Origin: DAOPZC01 sp035353175
GTDB lineage: Bacteria > Verrucomicrobiota > Kiritimatiellia > RFP12 > UBA1067
NCBI GenBank assembly: GCA_035353175.1
Contig: DAOPZC010000010.1
Span: forward strand, 1 to 64,000
Reading direction: 5' to 3'
Length of the DNA: 64,000 nucleotides
Shown piece after piece: positions 31,095 to 39,544 of this stretch (position 1 is the stretch's first letter; each line of letters starts with the position of its first letter). Under the pieces are notes generated by a model. That model was not told where the DNA came from. It saw only the letters and a program-made list of their open reading frames with translations, and ran no database searches. The translations under genes were made by a program, and so were the position numbers.

Positions 31095-31343
31095 TCACTG
31101 TCCCGCCGCGGTCCGCTGATGCGCGAGCGCCGCAGCAATCGCGACGGCGACCTCCTCGTCGTGCGCCTGCGGCTTCGCCGTCTTCGCTTTCGGCGCTTTC
31201 ACGCGCGGCTGTTCGTCCGGCAGGATATGGTTGAAACGCGGGATAACCCGCGAGCTCAGCGACAGCACCACCACCAGCAGGCTGAGAAAAAGAAAAACGA
31301 TCGAAACGCCCGCGACCAACAGAACCAAACCCTGAACAAACAT
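31095..31343 (-). CDS. OadG-like small membrane protein
   Basis: 82 aa. One N-terminal transmembrane helix (FVQGLVLLVAGVSIVFLFL), then a Pro/Lys/Ala-rich linker and the EEVAVAIAAALAHQR segment characteristic of the gamma subunit of sodium-pumping decarboxylases. The gamma subunit anchors the carboxyltransferase and assembles the pump. No alpha or beta subunit is nearby. GGAGG lies 5 bases before the ATG. It is separated by 19 bp from dctQ. Confidence 0.75.
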   Translation of the reverse strand: MFVQGLVLLVAGVSIVFLFLSLLVVVLSLSSRVIPRFNHILPDEQPRVKAPKAKTAKPQAHDEEVAVAIAAALAHQRTAAGQ

Positions 31344-31428
31344 GGCATCCTCCTTCATGGCCGGCAGCACCGGCCTCGGCATTGCACGTTGACGCCGGGG
31401 CCCTTTCCCGGCGCGAAAAAAGGGCCGG

Positions 31429-31767
31429 TTACTTCACGAACAAGGGAACCGCGAGACGCACCGCCAGCCAGACGGACACGCAGCCGGCCACGATGAGAAC
31501 GGCGTACTTGCGCCAATCGGACAGCGTGGCGGGAGCTCCGCCCTCGCAGGTCTCGCCCTTCATGTGGCGGATATCGACATAGCGGGCCGCCACGACGGAC
31601 GCCAGAGAAAACAGATAACCGGCATCCAAAAGAGAGGGGAACGGAGGATGTTTCTGAATCAGATATGCCAACACGATGGCCAAAAGGGCATTGCCCAGAA
31701 ACATCCAGTAAAGACGCAGGAGGCAACCCGCCTCGCTCGAATATTCCACAGGTGGCTGGTCTTGCAT
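31429..31767 (-). CDS. Small membrane protein of unknown function
   Basis: 112 aa, three hydrophobic segments (about 19-38, 47-63, 90-108), no recognised motif. It is first in the operon with OadG and DctQ. Its only Shine-Dalgarno candidate, GGATGG, lies inside the 3' arm of a hairpin immediately upstream, which could gate translation. Confidence 0.6.
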   Translation of the reverse strand: MQDQPPVEYSSEAGCLLRLYWMFLGNALLAIVLAYLIQKHPPFPSLLDAGYLFSLASVVAARYVDIRHMKGETCEGGAPATLSDWRKYAVLIVAGCVSVWLAVRLAVPLFVK

Positions 31768-31773
31768 GGCGCA

Positions 31774-31861
31774 CCATCCATTTCATTTGCGCTGAAAAAG
31801 CGCAGTTCAATGGATGGCGGCCCGACCATCTCGTTGCCTGCTGGCGCGACGTGCGCCAGCA
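31774..31861 (-). other. Structured leader with RBS-sequestering hairpin
   Basis: On the minus strand CCATCCATT pairs with AATGGATGG, and inside that TGCGCT pairs with AGCGCA around a TTTTC loop (31774-31817). The 3' arm contains GGATGG, 6 bases before the ATG at 31767. Upstream is a second stem with perfect 9-bp arms TGCTGGCGC/GCGCCAGCA and a 5-base loop (31839-31861). This may be a riboregulator or thermosensor. The alternative is a plus-strand small RNA ending at the terminator-like hairpin at 31912-31945. Confidence 0.5.
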
Positions 31862-31911
31862 CCCGGAATACATGAACACAACGAACCGTTGCGTTGTCAG
31901 GTACTGTAACA

Positions 31912-31945
31912 GACTCCCCGCCGCAGCCGCAAGAGTCCTTTTTTT
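31912..31945 (+). terminator. Terminator-like hairpin with T7 tail
   Basis: GACTC and GAGTC form a 5-bp stem around a 16-base loop, followed after one C by seven T residues on the plus strand. No plus-strand gene lies immediately upstream (the MscS gene ends at 30547), so it would end a leader, an attenuated transcript of the Na/Pi gene, or a small RNA from 31770-31940. Confidence 0.4.
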
Positions 31946-32092
31946 AAATTCGGATGACCGCGGACGTCCCCGCCGAACGCAACCCGTTATTCATACGCCT
32001 TGACTGTTACGCAGCGTTTCGATAAAAAACATGACGCATTCAAGAAAAGCCTAGAAGCGGCTGCTCTCATTCCACTCGTTCAGAAGGTTCAC

Positions 32093-33805
32093 ATGGTCTC
32101 GACCTGCTCCATTCTCATCAACACCGCCGGCGGGCTCGGCATCTTTCTGCTGGGCATGAATCAGCTTTCGGAGGGGCTGCAGGCGGTCGCCGGCAAGCGC
32201 CTCCGGAAAATCGTCGCGACCGTCACGAGCAACCGATTTGCGGGGATCACCACCGGCGCGGTCGTCACCGGCATCGTGCAGTCCAGTTCGGTCGTCACAG
32301 TCATGGTCGTCGGACTGGTGACCGCCGGCGTGATGACCTTGCGGCAGGCGGTCAACGTGATCGTCGGCTCGAACATCGGCTCGACCGCCACCGCCTGGCT
32401 CGTCGCCCTGATGCCGACCAAACTGGGCGACCAAAGCATGATCATCATCGCCGGCGCGGCGCTGTTCTACCTTTTTTCAAAGCGGGAACGCACACGTTAC
32501 ATCGCGCTTGCCAGCCTGGGCATCGGCATGATTTTCTTCGGCCTCGAACTCATGAGCAAGGGCCTCGCCCCGCTCCGCGACGACCCGTCCTTCATCGAAT
32601 GGTTCCACATGTTTCATGCGGGAAACGCGTTGGGTGTGTTAAAATGCATCATCGCGGGTTCCATCGTGACCGGCATCATCCAATCCTCCGCAGCGGCAGC
32701 CGCCATTTCCATCGGGCTGGCTTATAACGGCGTCATCTCGTTCGAGACCGGCGCGGCGCTCGTCTTCGGCATGAACATCGGCACCACCGTGACCGCGTGG
32801 CTGGCCGCCTTGACGGCGACCACCGAGGCGCGGCGGGCCGCGCTGGCGCACACCCTGTTCAACTGCATCGGCGTCATCCTTCTCGCCCCCCTCTTCCTGC
32901 CGGTGTTCGTGCCGCTGATCCACCGCTACTTCCCGTCCATGACGGACCCCTTGACAACGTCCAACGGCAGCGTTGTTTACCCCCATATCGCCGCCCCGAT
33001 CGCCATCGTGCATACGGGCTTCAACGTGATCAACACCTGCCTCTTCCTGCCGTTTCTCGGCTTGTTCACCGCGCTCGTCCGGCGCCTCGTGCCGGAAGGC
33101 AGCGTGCCAGAACAACCGCGATTGAACAAGGTAGACCCCCTGAAAATGTCCCCGGTCATCGCCGTGGAACAGGCACGCCAAGAGGTGGACCGCATGGCCG
33201 CCCGCACACAAAAAATGCTGGCCGACTTCAGGGAGGTCCTGAAGGGCATCAAAAAGGAAGAGCTTGAGCGCGGCATCTTCGAGGCGGAAGACCAGCTCGA
33301 CGTGGACCAGCACGAAGTCTCCGATTTCTTGGGCAAAGTGATGTCGGCGCACCTGCCCATGGATGTCGCCTACCGCGCCCGCATGCTGCTGCGCGTGGCC
33401 GACGAGTACGAATCGGTCAGCGACGAGGTGCGCTCGGTCCTGAAAATGATGCAGCGCATGCGGAGCAATGAGTTGACGCTGTCGGCCGAAGGCAAGGCGG
33501 AAATGCTCTCGCTCCACGACCAGTGCGCTCAGTTTGCGGACAAGGTCACCGAAGCATTCCGGAAAGGGAAAGCGTTCGCGCCGGACGTGCTGAAAAACAT
33601 GCACACCGAATCCGAGGCGATCTCGCGGCGGATCAAAGACATCCGGGGCGCCCAACTCCAGCGGCTGACCGACCACAAGCCTCATTCCGAGCCCATCAAG
33701 GTCGTCTGCCTCCTGGACATTCTGAACGTCTACCGCCGCATCAAGGAAGACTGCCTGAACATCGGTGAAGCCATGCTCGACGAGCGCGGCGACGACCCCG
33801 CCTGA
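32093..33805 (+). CDS. Na+/Pi cotransporter family protein with PhoU-like domain
   Basis: 570 aa. The membrane part has two inverted PNaS repeats with the motifs TGIVQSSSVVT and TGIIQSSAAAA, and each repeat ends in NIGST/NIGTT. The C-terminal 180 residues are helical and PhoU-like. NptA/YjbB-type proteins export or import phosphate with sodium. The start at 32093 has AAGG 5 bases upstream and begins directly with the first helix. It stands alone, with no pst or pho genes in the window. Confidence 0.9.
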   Translation: MVSTCSILINTAGGLGIFLLGMNQLSEGLQAVAGKRLRKIVATVTSNRFAGITTGAVVTGIVQSSSVVTVMVVGLVTAGVMTLRQAVNVIVGSNIGSTATAWLVALMPTKLGDQSMIIIAGAALFYLFSKRERTRYIALASLGIGMIFFGLELMSKGLAPLRDDPSFIEWFHMFHAGNALGVLKCIIAGSIVTGIIQSSAAAAAISIGLAYNGVISFETGAALVFGMNIGTTVTAWLAALTATTEARRAALAHTLFNCIGVILLAPLFLPVFVPLIHRYFPSMTDPLTTSNGSVVYPHIAAPIAIVHTGFNVINTCLFLPFLGLFTALVRRLVPEGSVPEQPRLNKVDPLKMSPVIAVEQARQEVDRMAARTQKMLADFREVLKGIKKEELERGIFEAEDQLDVDQHEVSDFLGKVMSAHLPMDVAYRARMLLRVADEYESVSDEVRSVLKMMQRMRSNELTLSAEGKAEMLSLHDQCAQFADKVTEAFRKGKAFAPDVLKNMHTESEAISRRIKDIRGAQLQRLTDHKPHSEPIKVVCLLDILNVYRRIKEDCLNIGEAMLDERGDDPA

Positions 33806-33927
33806 TCCGCCGTCACGCGCCCCGCCGCAGTTGTGGTCCCCGGAGCGTCCCTTGCGCCGGTGCCTTTCCCCTTGAAGTGCCTCGGCCTAACCCGTATCCT
33901 TGTGCCTGTCCACCTCTTAGGAACGTT

Positions 33928-34833
33928 ATGGATTATCTGATTTACGCCTTCAACTTTCTTCTGTTGCTTTTCTGGATCCGGCTCTGGTCGGCCCCCGAGA
34001 AAGAGTTCTATTTCAACCCCTTCCTCTCCGGCACGGTCAAATTCACCGACTCGGTCCTCGCGTTCCTGCGCCCGGTCCTGTTTCTGCCGGAACAGGCCGC
34101 CGCGCTCGTGGTGATCCTCTTCATCACGCTTTTCAAGACCCTCCTTTTCTACCGTCTCAACGTCTCCTGGGCCATCCGCATCGGCTCCACTTTCCAGTTC
34201 TCGCCAGACGCCGTCGGGGAGCGGATCACGCCCCTGCTGATCTTCAGCGTCCTGCATGTTGCCCTTTTCCTTCTCAGGCTCTGGACGCTTTCCCTGCTGG
34301 TGCGGCTGATCACCCCGCCGTTCCGCGTCTCCCGAGCCTCGGAAGCGCTGGACTTTTTCACGCGTCCCTTCTCGCGGCTGCCGCTGCTGGCGCAGCCGGT
34401 CGTGCTGGTCGCGCTGCATGCCGCCATGGCCCTCGCCGTTTCCCGCACCGGCACGCTCAGCGTCTTCGGACAAACCCTGGAAGCGGCCAAGCCGGTCTTG
34501 GCCTCGCCGTTCCTTGAGGGCCCGCTCTATGCCCAGTGCCTGAAAACGGGCTGGCTGGCCGCGCTCTCGCTGGCGGACGGCCTGATGTTCATGACCCGCG
34601 GGCTCTTCATCCTGATCATCGCCAACCTCGGCGCGGCGGTCCTGCAGTCGCACGGCATCGCCCTCATCTGCAGCGAGGGCGTGGAACTGCTGCTCGGACG
34701 CTTCGCGCGGCGCGGTTCGGCCGGCATGGGGTTCGACTTCACGCCGCTCATCTTCTTTTTCGTCGTCGACCTCATGTACAACAGCATCTGCCGCGGACTC
34801 TACGAGCTCATCCATTCGCCTTTCTTCAACTGA
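33928..34833 (+). CDS. YggT-family integral membrane protein, long form
   Basis: 301 aa, about seven hydrophobic segments. YIYAFNFLLLLFWIRLW at the start and the RLITPPFRVSRASEALDFFTRPF segment resemble YggT repeats, and the length suggests two fused copies. AGGA lies 5 bases before the ATG. It is 22 bp upstream of a DUF167 (YggU) gene; the yggT-yggU pairing is conserved in many bacteria, which supports the call. The molecular function is unsettled. Confidence 0.75.
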   Translation: MDYLIYAFNFLLLLFWIRLWSAPEKEFYFNPFLSGTVKFTDSVLAFLRPVLFLPEQAAALVVILFITLFKTLLFYRLNVSWAIRIGSTFQFSPDAVGERITPLLIFSVLHVALFLLRLWTLSLLVRLITPPFRVSRASEALDFFTRPFSRLPLLAQPVVLVALHAAMALAVSRTGTLSVFGQTLEAAKPVLASPFLEGPLYAQCLKTGWLAALSLADGLMFMTRGLFILIIANLGAAVLQSHGIALICSEGVELLLGRFARRGSAGMGFDFTPLIFFFVVDLMYNSICRGLYELIHSPFFN

Positions 34834-34855
34834 ATCCGCGCCCCGACACAATCTT

Positions 34856-35149
34856 ATGTCCTGGCTCCTCTCCACACATGACGGCTGCATCCTCACGGTG
34901 AAAGCCACCCCGCGCGCCAACAAGTCGCAGATCGCCGGCGCGGACCCCGAGTGGCTGCGGGTGCGCCTTCAGGCGCCGCCCGTCGACGGCAAGGCCAACG
35001 CGGAGCTGACGGCGTTCTTCGCGAAAACGTTCGGCATTCCGAAACGCGCCGTGGAAATCCTCACCGGCGACACCTCGCGCCTCAAGCGCGTCAAACTCTG
35101 CGGCGTGTCCGCCGATGCGGTCACCGCAACCCTCACGGCAGCCCCATGA
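34856..35149 (+). CDS. DUF167/YggU family protein
   Basis: 97 aa, full length for the family. The typical order is present: LTVKATPRANKSQIAG, LRVRLQAPPVDGKANAEL and VEILTGDTSRLKRVKL. No biochemical role is firmly established. It follows the YggT-like gene and its stop overlaps the start of the next gene by 4 bp. Confidence 0.93.
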   Translation: MSWLLSTHDGCILTVKATPRANKSQIAGADPEWLRVRLQAPPVDGKANAELTAFFAKTFGIPKRAVEILTGDTSRLKRVKLCGVSADAVTATLTAAP

Positions 35150-37251
35150 AACGCACCCGTCTCCTATTACCTCTGTTTCTGGCGGCAGGCCTGTTCTTCT
35201 TTCTCGCCGTCCTTTCCGGCCGCTCCGCAGCCAGCGTCTTCGACATGCCCGGACTTCACCTCCGCCATCTCCAGCTGCTGGCGCTGATGGACGCCGCTCA
35301 CGCGCGGAAGGATTTCGGCGCGATGGAGACGGCTTGCCGGGAAGGCGTGGAGCTGGGCTCGTCCGACGAACTCTGGACCTATAACCTCGCCTGCGCGCTG
35401 GCCCTGCAGGGGAAAACGCGGGCGGCGCTAGAGGCGCTGGACCAGGCGATCGCCGCCGGTTTCCTCGACTCCGAGCATCTTTCTCAAGACCCCGACCTCG
35501 CCTCCCTGCGCGGAAACGAAGGCTTTAACGCGCGCATGGGCCGCATGGCGGAGCTCCGCGGTCCGCCCGGGACCGAGACCAACCGGCTCGTCGCGCTCGC
35601 GCCCGACGTCACGCACACCGTCATGCAGAGCGCCTCCAACACGCTCTGGAGTTTCCAGACGGGGCTCTTCCACGCTTTCATCGACCTGCCCCAAGCGCCC
35701 GCCGCGACCGGCTACCGGGGCCCGGAGGCCGACGCGATCAACGGCTGGCTCCGCGACGGCACCGCCGCCGGTTCGGCCGGCGTGCTTTATGTGAACCGCG
35801 ACAACGACACCCGGCCGCTCGACGTCGCCGACCACCCCGGCATGGCGCGGCTCGGATACCCGCAGGAAATGGTCGAGCGCAGGCTCAACATCGGCCTGCC
35901 CAACACCCTTTTCGCCCTCGGAAACAGCGGCCTGCTCGCGCCGGTCATCGGGCACTCCTCGATGGGCTATCTCAACTCGCCCTACTGGCGCAGCCAGCCG
36001 CGCGCGGTGTGCGGCGACCCGCGCCAAGCCGCGCTCCAATCGCTCTTCCTGCTGGGAAACCAGCTTTTCTTCTATCCGGTCTATGACGACTATGCCCCGC
36101 GCACCGGCGACCTCTTCCCGGCAAACCTGCCCTACTTCATCGCCGTGGCCGGGCAGAGCAACGCCGAGCGCCCCTTTGTGGAAGCCGCCGCCGCCGCGCT
36201 CGCCGCCCTGCGGCCGGAGACGCGAGCCGAGCTCACGCGCACCGGGCTGCTGATGCCCGCCCTGAACATGCTTTTCAGAGCCTCGCAGCGCACCGTCAGA
36301 AACCCGCGCGACTACCTCACCGGCATCGCGCATCCGCCCGTCTTCCAGGCGCGCGACCTCGACACCGCCCGGCTCGTCCAGATGGCTCACGCGCTGACCA
36401 CCAACGGCCTGCCGCCGCTGGTCCTGCTCAGCGTGCGCCGCGAGACTCAGATGGTTCCCGACCGCGACTTTTTCGACATCGTCCGCAGCGAGCAGCTCAT
36501 CGACACGCCCCTCGCGATCGCGCGCGTCTTCCGCGGCACGGCCCGAACGCGCACGCTCGACCTTCAAGCGCGCTGCCCGCGCGTGGACGCGCGGCTCCAC
36601 TGGGTGGTGCTGCAGGGCGATCCCGCGAAAATCGCCTTCACGCCCTGTCCTACCAATCCGTCGCTGATGTCGCTCACCGTCGCTTACCACACGACGCCGT
36701 TCGAAACCCCTGCCGGCGGCAAGCAGCGCATCCTGACCTCGCGCGTAGACATTGGCGTCATCGCCGAAACCGCCACGGCCTTCTCCCTGCCGGCGGTTGT
36801 CAGCTTTTATTTCTTGGGCAACGAACAGCGCTCCTACGCCGAAGACGGAAGGCTGCTCGCCGTCGACTATACGCGTCGGCAAAGCCCCTACAACGACCCG
36901 CTCATGAGCCTCACGCGCAACTGGCGGGACGTGTATCAGTACGACGCGCGGGGCCGTCTGACGGGATGGCGGCGCATCCGGGGACTGGACGAGGAGCGCT
37001 TCACCGCGTACGGCCACCGGGTCGCCGCGAACGACGCGCTCGGCCGCGCCGTAAAGGCGCATGTGGTGCGCTACCTGCCCCGCCGGATCAAACTGGACGA
37101 CACGAACGAAAGCCTGCCCGATCTCGCCCAAATGGACGACAATTTGACGGTGACCTACCGGTACGCCTCGGACGCCGACTTCGTCGGCACGCCGGACCTC
37201 TCCGCGGTCACACAGGACTTTCAGCCGCCAGAGCCGGCTGCTTATCCTTGA
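35146..37251 (+). CDS. Large exported protein of unknown function with TPR-like N-terminus
   Basis: 701 aa. A signal anchor (LLLPLFLAAGLFFFLAVLSG) is followed by a tetratricopeptide-like segment at about 45-115 (DELWTYNLACALALQGKTRAALEALDQAIAAG read in pieces). A long mixed alpha/beta region without recognised motifs follows, ending in a beta-rich part (VTYRYASDADFVG). It is translationally coupled to DUF167 (ATGA). Its last 44 bp overlap the convergent UspA gene. I do not recognise the family. Confidence 0.75.
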   Translation: MKRTRLLLPLFLAAGLFFFLAVLSGRSAASVFDMPGLHLRHLQLLALMDAAHARKDFGAMETACREGVELGSSDELWTYNLACALALQGKTRAALEALDQAIAAGFLDSEHLSQDPDLASLRGNEGFNARMGRMAELRGPPGTETNRLVALAPDVTHTVMQSASNTLWSFQTGLFHAFIDLPQAPAATGYRGPEADAINGWLRDGTAAGSAGVLYVNRDNDTRPLDVADHPGMARLGYPQEMVERRLNIGLPNTLFALGNSGLLAPVIGHSSMGYLNSPYWRSQPRAVCGDPRQAALQSLFLLGNQLFFYPVYDDYAPRTGDLFPANLPYFIAVAGQSNAERPFVEAAAAALAALRPETRAELTRTGLLMPALNMLFRASQRTVRNPRDYLTGIAHPPVFQARDLDTARLVQMAHALTTNGLPPLVLLSVRRETQMVPDRDFFDIVRSEQLIDTPLAIARVFRGTARTRTLDLQARCPRVDARLHWVVLQGDPAKIAFTPCPTNPSLMSLTVAYHTTPFETPAGGKQRILTSRVDIGVIAETATAFSLPAVVSFYFLGNEQRSYAEDGRLLAVDYTRRQSPYNDPLMSLTRNWRDVYQYDARGRLTGWRRIRGLDEERFTAYGHRVAANDALGRAVKAHVVRYLPRRIKLDDTNESLPDLAQMDDNLTVTYRYASDADFVGTPDLSAVTQDFQPPEPAAYP

Positions 37252-37714
37252 ACGCCATCGGCACGACCAGCACCGGGCAGGTGGCTTTGCGGGCCACTTT
37301 CCCGGTCACGTTGCCGAGCAGCCACTGGGTGATCGCGCCGCGGCCCTGCCGTCCCAGGATGATCAGATCGACGCCCTGCTGCTCCGCGAAGTCGAGAATC
37401 ATCCGCGCCGCGTCGCCGATGCGCATCTCCACCTCAAAGCGGACCCCCTGAGGGACGCGGGGACGGTAGTCGGCGTCGATCGCGCGGTCGATGTCGGCGC
37501 GCGCCTTGGCGTCCATGTCGCCGACCTCGTAGATGTAGCCCTTCCAGAACTGGGCGTCCGGCTCGGGGATGACGTGCAGAAGACAGAGCGTGCATCCGAC
37601 ATTGCGGATGGCCGCGTCCACCGCGAAATCGAACGCGAACTTCGCGTTCTCGGAGAAATCCGTACAAAACAGAATCTTACGGTAGTGTCCTTGCCGCAGC
37701 TCTGACTCGTTCAT
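37208..37714 (-). CDS. Universal stress protein (UspA family)
   Basis: 168 aa. KILFCTDFSENAKFAFDFA begins the fold, and the ATP-binding loop LGRQGRGAITQWLLGN fits G-2x-G-9x-G. The start at 37714 follows GGAGG by 5 bases. It is 17 bp behind the TRAP large permease, an arrangement seen with TeaD, a UspA protein that modulates the Halomonas TeaABC TRAP system, so a regulatory link is plausible. The 3' end overlaps the convergent neighbour by 44 bp. Confidence 0.9.
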   Translation of the reverse strand: MNESELRQGHYRKILFCTDFSENAKFAFDFAVDAAIRNVGCTLCLLHVIPEPDAQFWKGYIYEVGDMDAKARADIDRAIDADYRPRVPQGVRFEVEMRIGDAARMILDFAEQQGVDLIILGRQGRGAITQWLLGNVTGKVARKATCPVLVVPMAFKDKQPALAAESPV

Positions 37715-37731
37715 GGTGTCCTCCTTTAGGT

Positions 37732-39033
37732 CTATTGCACGATCCGGGGCAGCCACGTCGCCAACTGGGGGAAGGCCATCAGCAACCCGCACGCCGCGAA
37801 CAGCGCGAGCAGAAACGGCATCGACCCGCGGAACACTGTCTGCAAAGGGATGCTCCGGTCGATCCCGCTCACCACATAGACGTTCACCCCCACCGGCGGC
37901 GTGATCACGCCCATCTGCGTCACCAGCACAATCATGACGCCGAACCAGATCGGGTCATAGCCGAGGCCGACGATGACGGGATAAAAGATCGGAATCGTCA
38001 GAAGGATCAGCGCCAGCGAATCGATGAAGCAGCCGGCGAACAGATAAAAGACGATCACCATGACGATAATCACCCACGGCGGCACCGGCAGTCCCGCCAG
38101 CCAGCCCGCGAACTGCGTGGGCAGGCCCGTCACGGCGAGGAAATGCCCGAACATCGTCGCACCCGCCACGATCACCATGACCATGCACGACGTGCGGATG
38201 GTCTCCTGCGCGGCCTGCCACAGCATCTTGAACGAACAGTTGCCGCCCGCCACCGCGATCGCCACGCTGCCGACCGCGCCCATGGCCGCGCCCTCGGTCG
38301 CCGTGAACCAGCCCGCGAACATCCCGCCCATCACGAACACGAACAGCACCAGCGTCTCGACCACGCCCGCCAAGGTCTTGAAGCGCTCGCGCCACGCCAC
38401 GCGCACGGCCGGCGGCGCCAGTTTGGGGTTCAGGTAGCACTGGATGCTGATCACGCCGCAGAAGAGCAGCGCCACCACGATGCCGGGGATCACGCCCGAA
38501 ATGAAAAGCTTGCCGATCGACTGCTCCGTCAGGATGCCGTACACGATGAACACCACGCTCGGCGGGATCAGCATGCCGAGCCCGCCCCCCGCCGCGACCG
38601 TGCCGCTGGCCAGGGCGTCGTCGTACTTGTACCGCTTCATCTCCGGCAGCGCCACCGCCGCCATCGTCGCCGCGGTGGCGGGCCCCGAGCCGCAGATCGC
38701 GCCGAACGCCGCGCAGGCCCCGATCGTCGCCATCGCCAGCCCGCCCCTCAGGCCGGCGAGCCAGCTGTTCGCGGCCGCGAACAGCCGGCGGCTGATGCCC
38801 GTGTGGAACGCCACCTGCCCCATGAACACGAAAAGCGGAATAACCGTCAGATTGTAGTTTGAAAAAACGTCGTACAGGTCGGCCGACAGCATCGCCAGCG
38901 CCGCCTTGCCGGAGATGACGGCCGCATAACCGACCACGCCGACCAGCCCCATCACGATCGCGACCGGCAGGCTGCAGACCAGCAGGACCAGCATTGCGAT
39001 TACACCCAGAATGCCGACAACCAAAGGCGTCAT
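37732..39033 (-). CDS. dctM: TRAP transporter large permease (DctM)
   Basis: 433 aa, about twelve transmembrane helices. VCSLPVAIVMGLVG at the start, GLGMLIPPSVVFIVYGILTE in the middle and QMGVITPPVGVNVYVVSGI near the end are strong DctM signatures. It is the sodium-driven transport subunit for small carboxylates or similar solutes. The start overlaps the dctQ stop by 4 bp; the much longer upstream frame is out of phase with any homology. Confidence 0.95.
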   Translation of the reverse strand: MTPLVVGILGVIAMLVLLVCSLPVAIVMGLVGVVGYAAVISGKAALAMLSADLYDVFSNYNLTVIPLFVFMGQVAFHTGISRRLFAAANSWLAGLRGGLAMATIGACAAFGAICGSGPATAATMAAVALPEMKRYKYDDALASGTVAAGGGLGMLIPPSVVFIVYGILTEQSIGKLFISGVIPGIVVALLFCGVISIQCYLNPKLAPPAVRVAWRERFKTLAGVVETLVLFVFVMGGMFAGWFTATEGAAMGAVGSVAIAVAGGNCSFKMLWQAAQETIRTSCMVMVIVAGATMFGHFLAVTGLPTQFAGWLAGLPVPPWVIIVMVIVFYLFAGCFIDSLALILLTIPIFYPVIVGLGYDPIWFGVMIVLVTQMGVITPPVGVNVYVVSGIDRSIPLQTVFRGSMPFLLALFAACGLLMAFPQLATWLPRIVQ

Positions 39034-39539
39034 GACCGCACCATCTCCCGTCCGGGATACATCAGATGAAACACCACCACCAGCGCCGTCACCCCGAACG
39101 ACACGGCCATCAGCCACGGCACCCAGAAAATCGGCATTTCGATCGTGTCGGTCACCTGGCTGTTCCGCAAGAACCGGACTCCGTACCCCACGCACTCGTA
39201 CGCCGCCAGCAGAAACGCGCCGATCGCCAGCAGGCGCATCGCCGAGTCCACAATGACGCGCCACTGACGGTTCAGCTTCTGGAAGAAGTATTCGATCGCC
39301 ACGTGCCCCTTCATCGCGGTCGTGATCGGCAGCGAACAGGCGATCGTCACCGCGCCCGCCACGCGCACGATGTCGTACGCGCCCTTGACCGGATGCCCGG
39401 CGACCCGCAGGAACACGTCCACGCAGATGACCGTCATCATCGCGACCAGCCCGAGGCATGAGATGAAGGTCATGCCCCGCCCCAACCAGACGACCGCGCG
39501 CCAAAACGGCCCGAGCGGCTTTCTCACCGGCTTCTGCAT
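39030..39539 (-). CDS. dctQ: TRAP transporter small permease (DctQ)
   Basis: 169 aa, four helices. VDVFLRVAGHPVKGAYDIVRVAGAVT (in pieces) and KGHVAIEYFFQKL are DctQ-like. It is the middle gene of a P-Q-M operon, 5 bp after dctP and overlapping dctM by 4 bp. The start at 39539 excludes a 46-codon extension that lies within dctP. Confidence 0.93.
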   Translation of the reverse strand: MQKPVRKPLGPFWRAVVWLGRGMTFISCLGLVAMMTVICVDVFLRVAGHPVKGAYDIVRVAGAVTIACSLPITTAMKGHVAIEYFFQKLNRQWRVIVDSAMRLLAIGAFLLAAYECVGYGVRFLRNSQVTDTIEMPIFWVPWLMAVSFGVTALVVVFHLMYPGREMVRS

Positions 39540-39544
39540 CTCGC

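Noticed and set aside
31395..31428. Terminator for the 112-aa protein gene
   Set aside because: Hairpins CGCCGGG/CCCGGCG and GGCCCTTT/AAAGGGCC exist, but the T-run lies on the wrong side for minus-strand termination.
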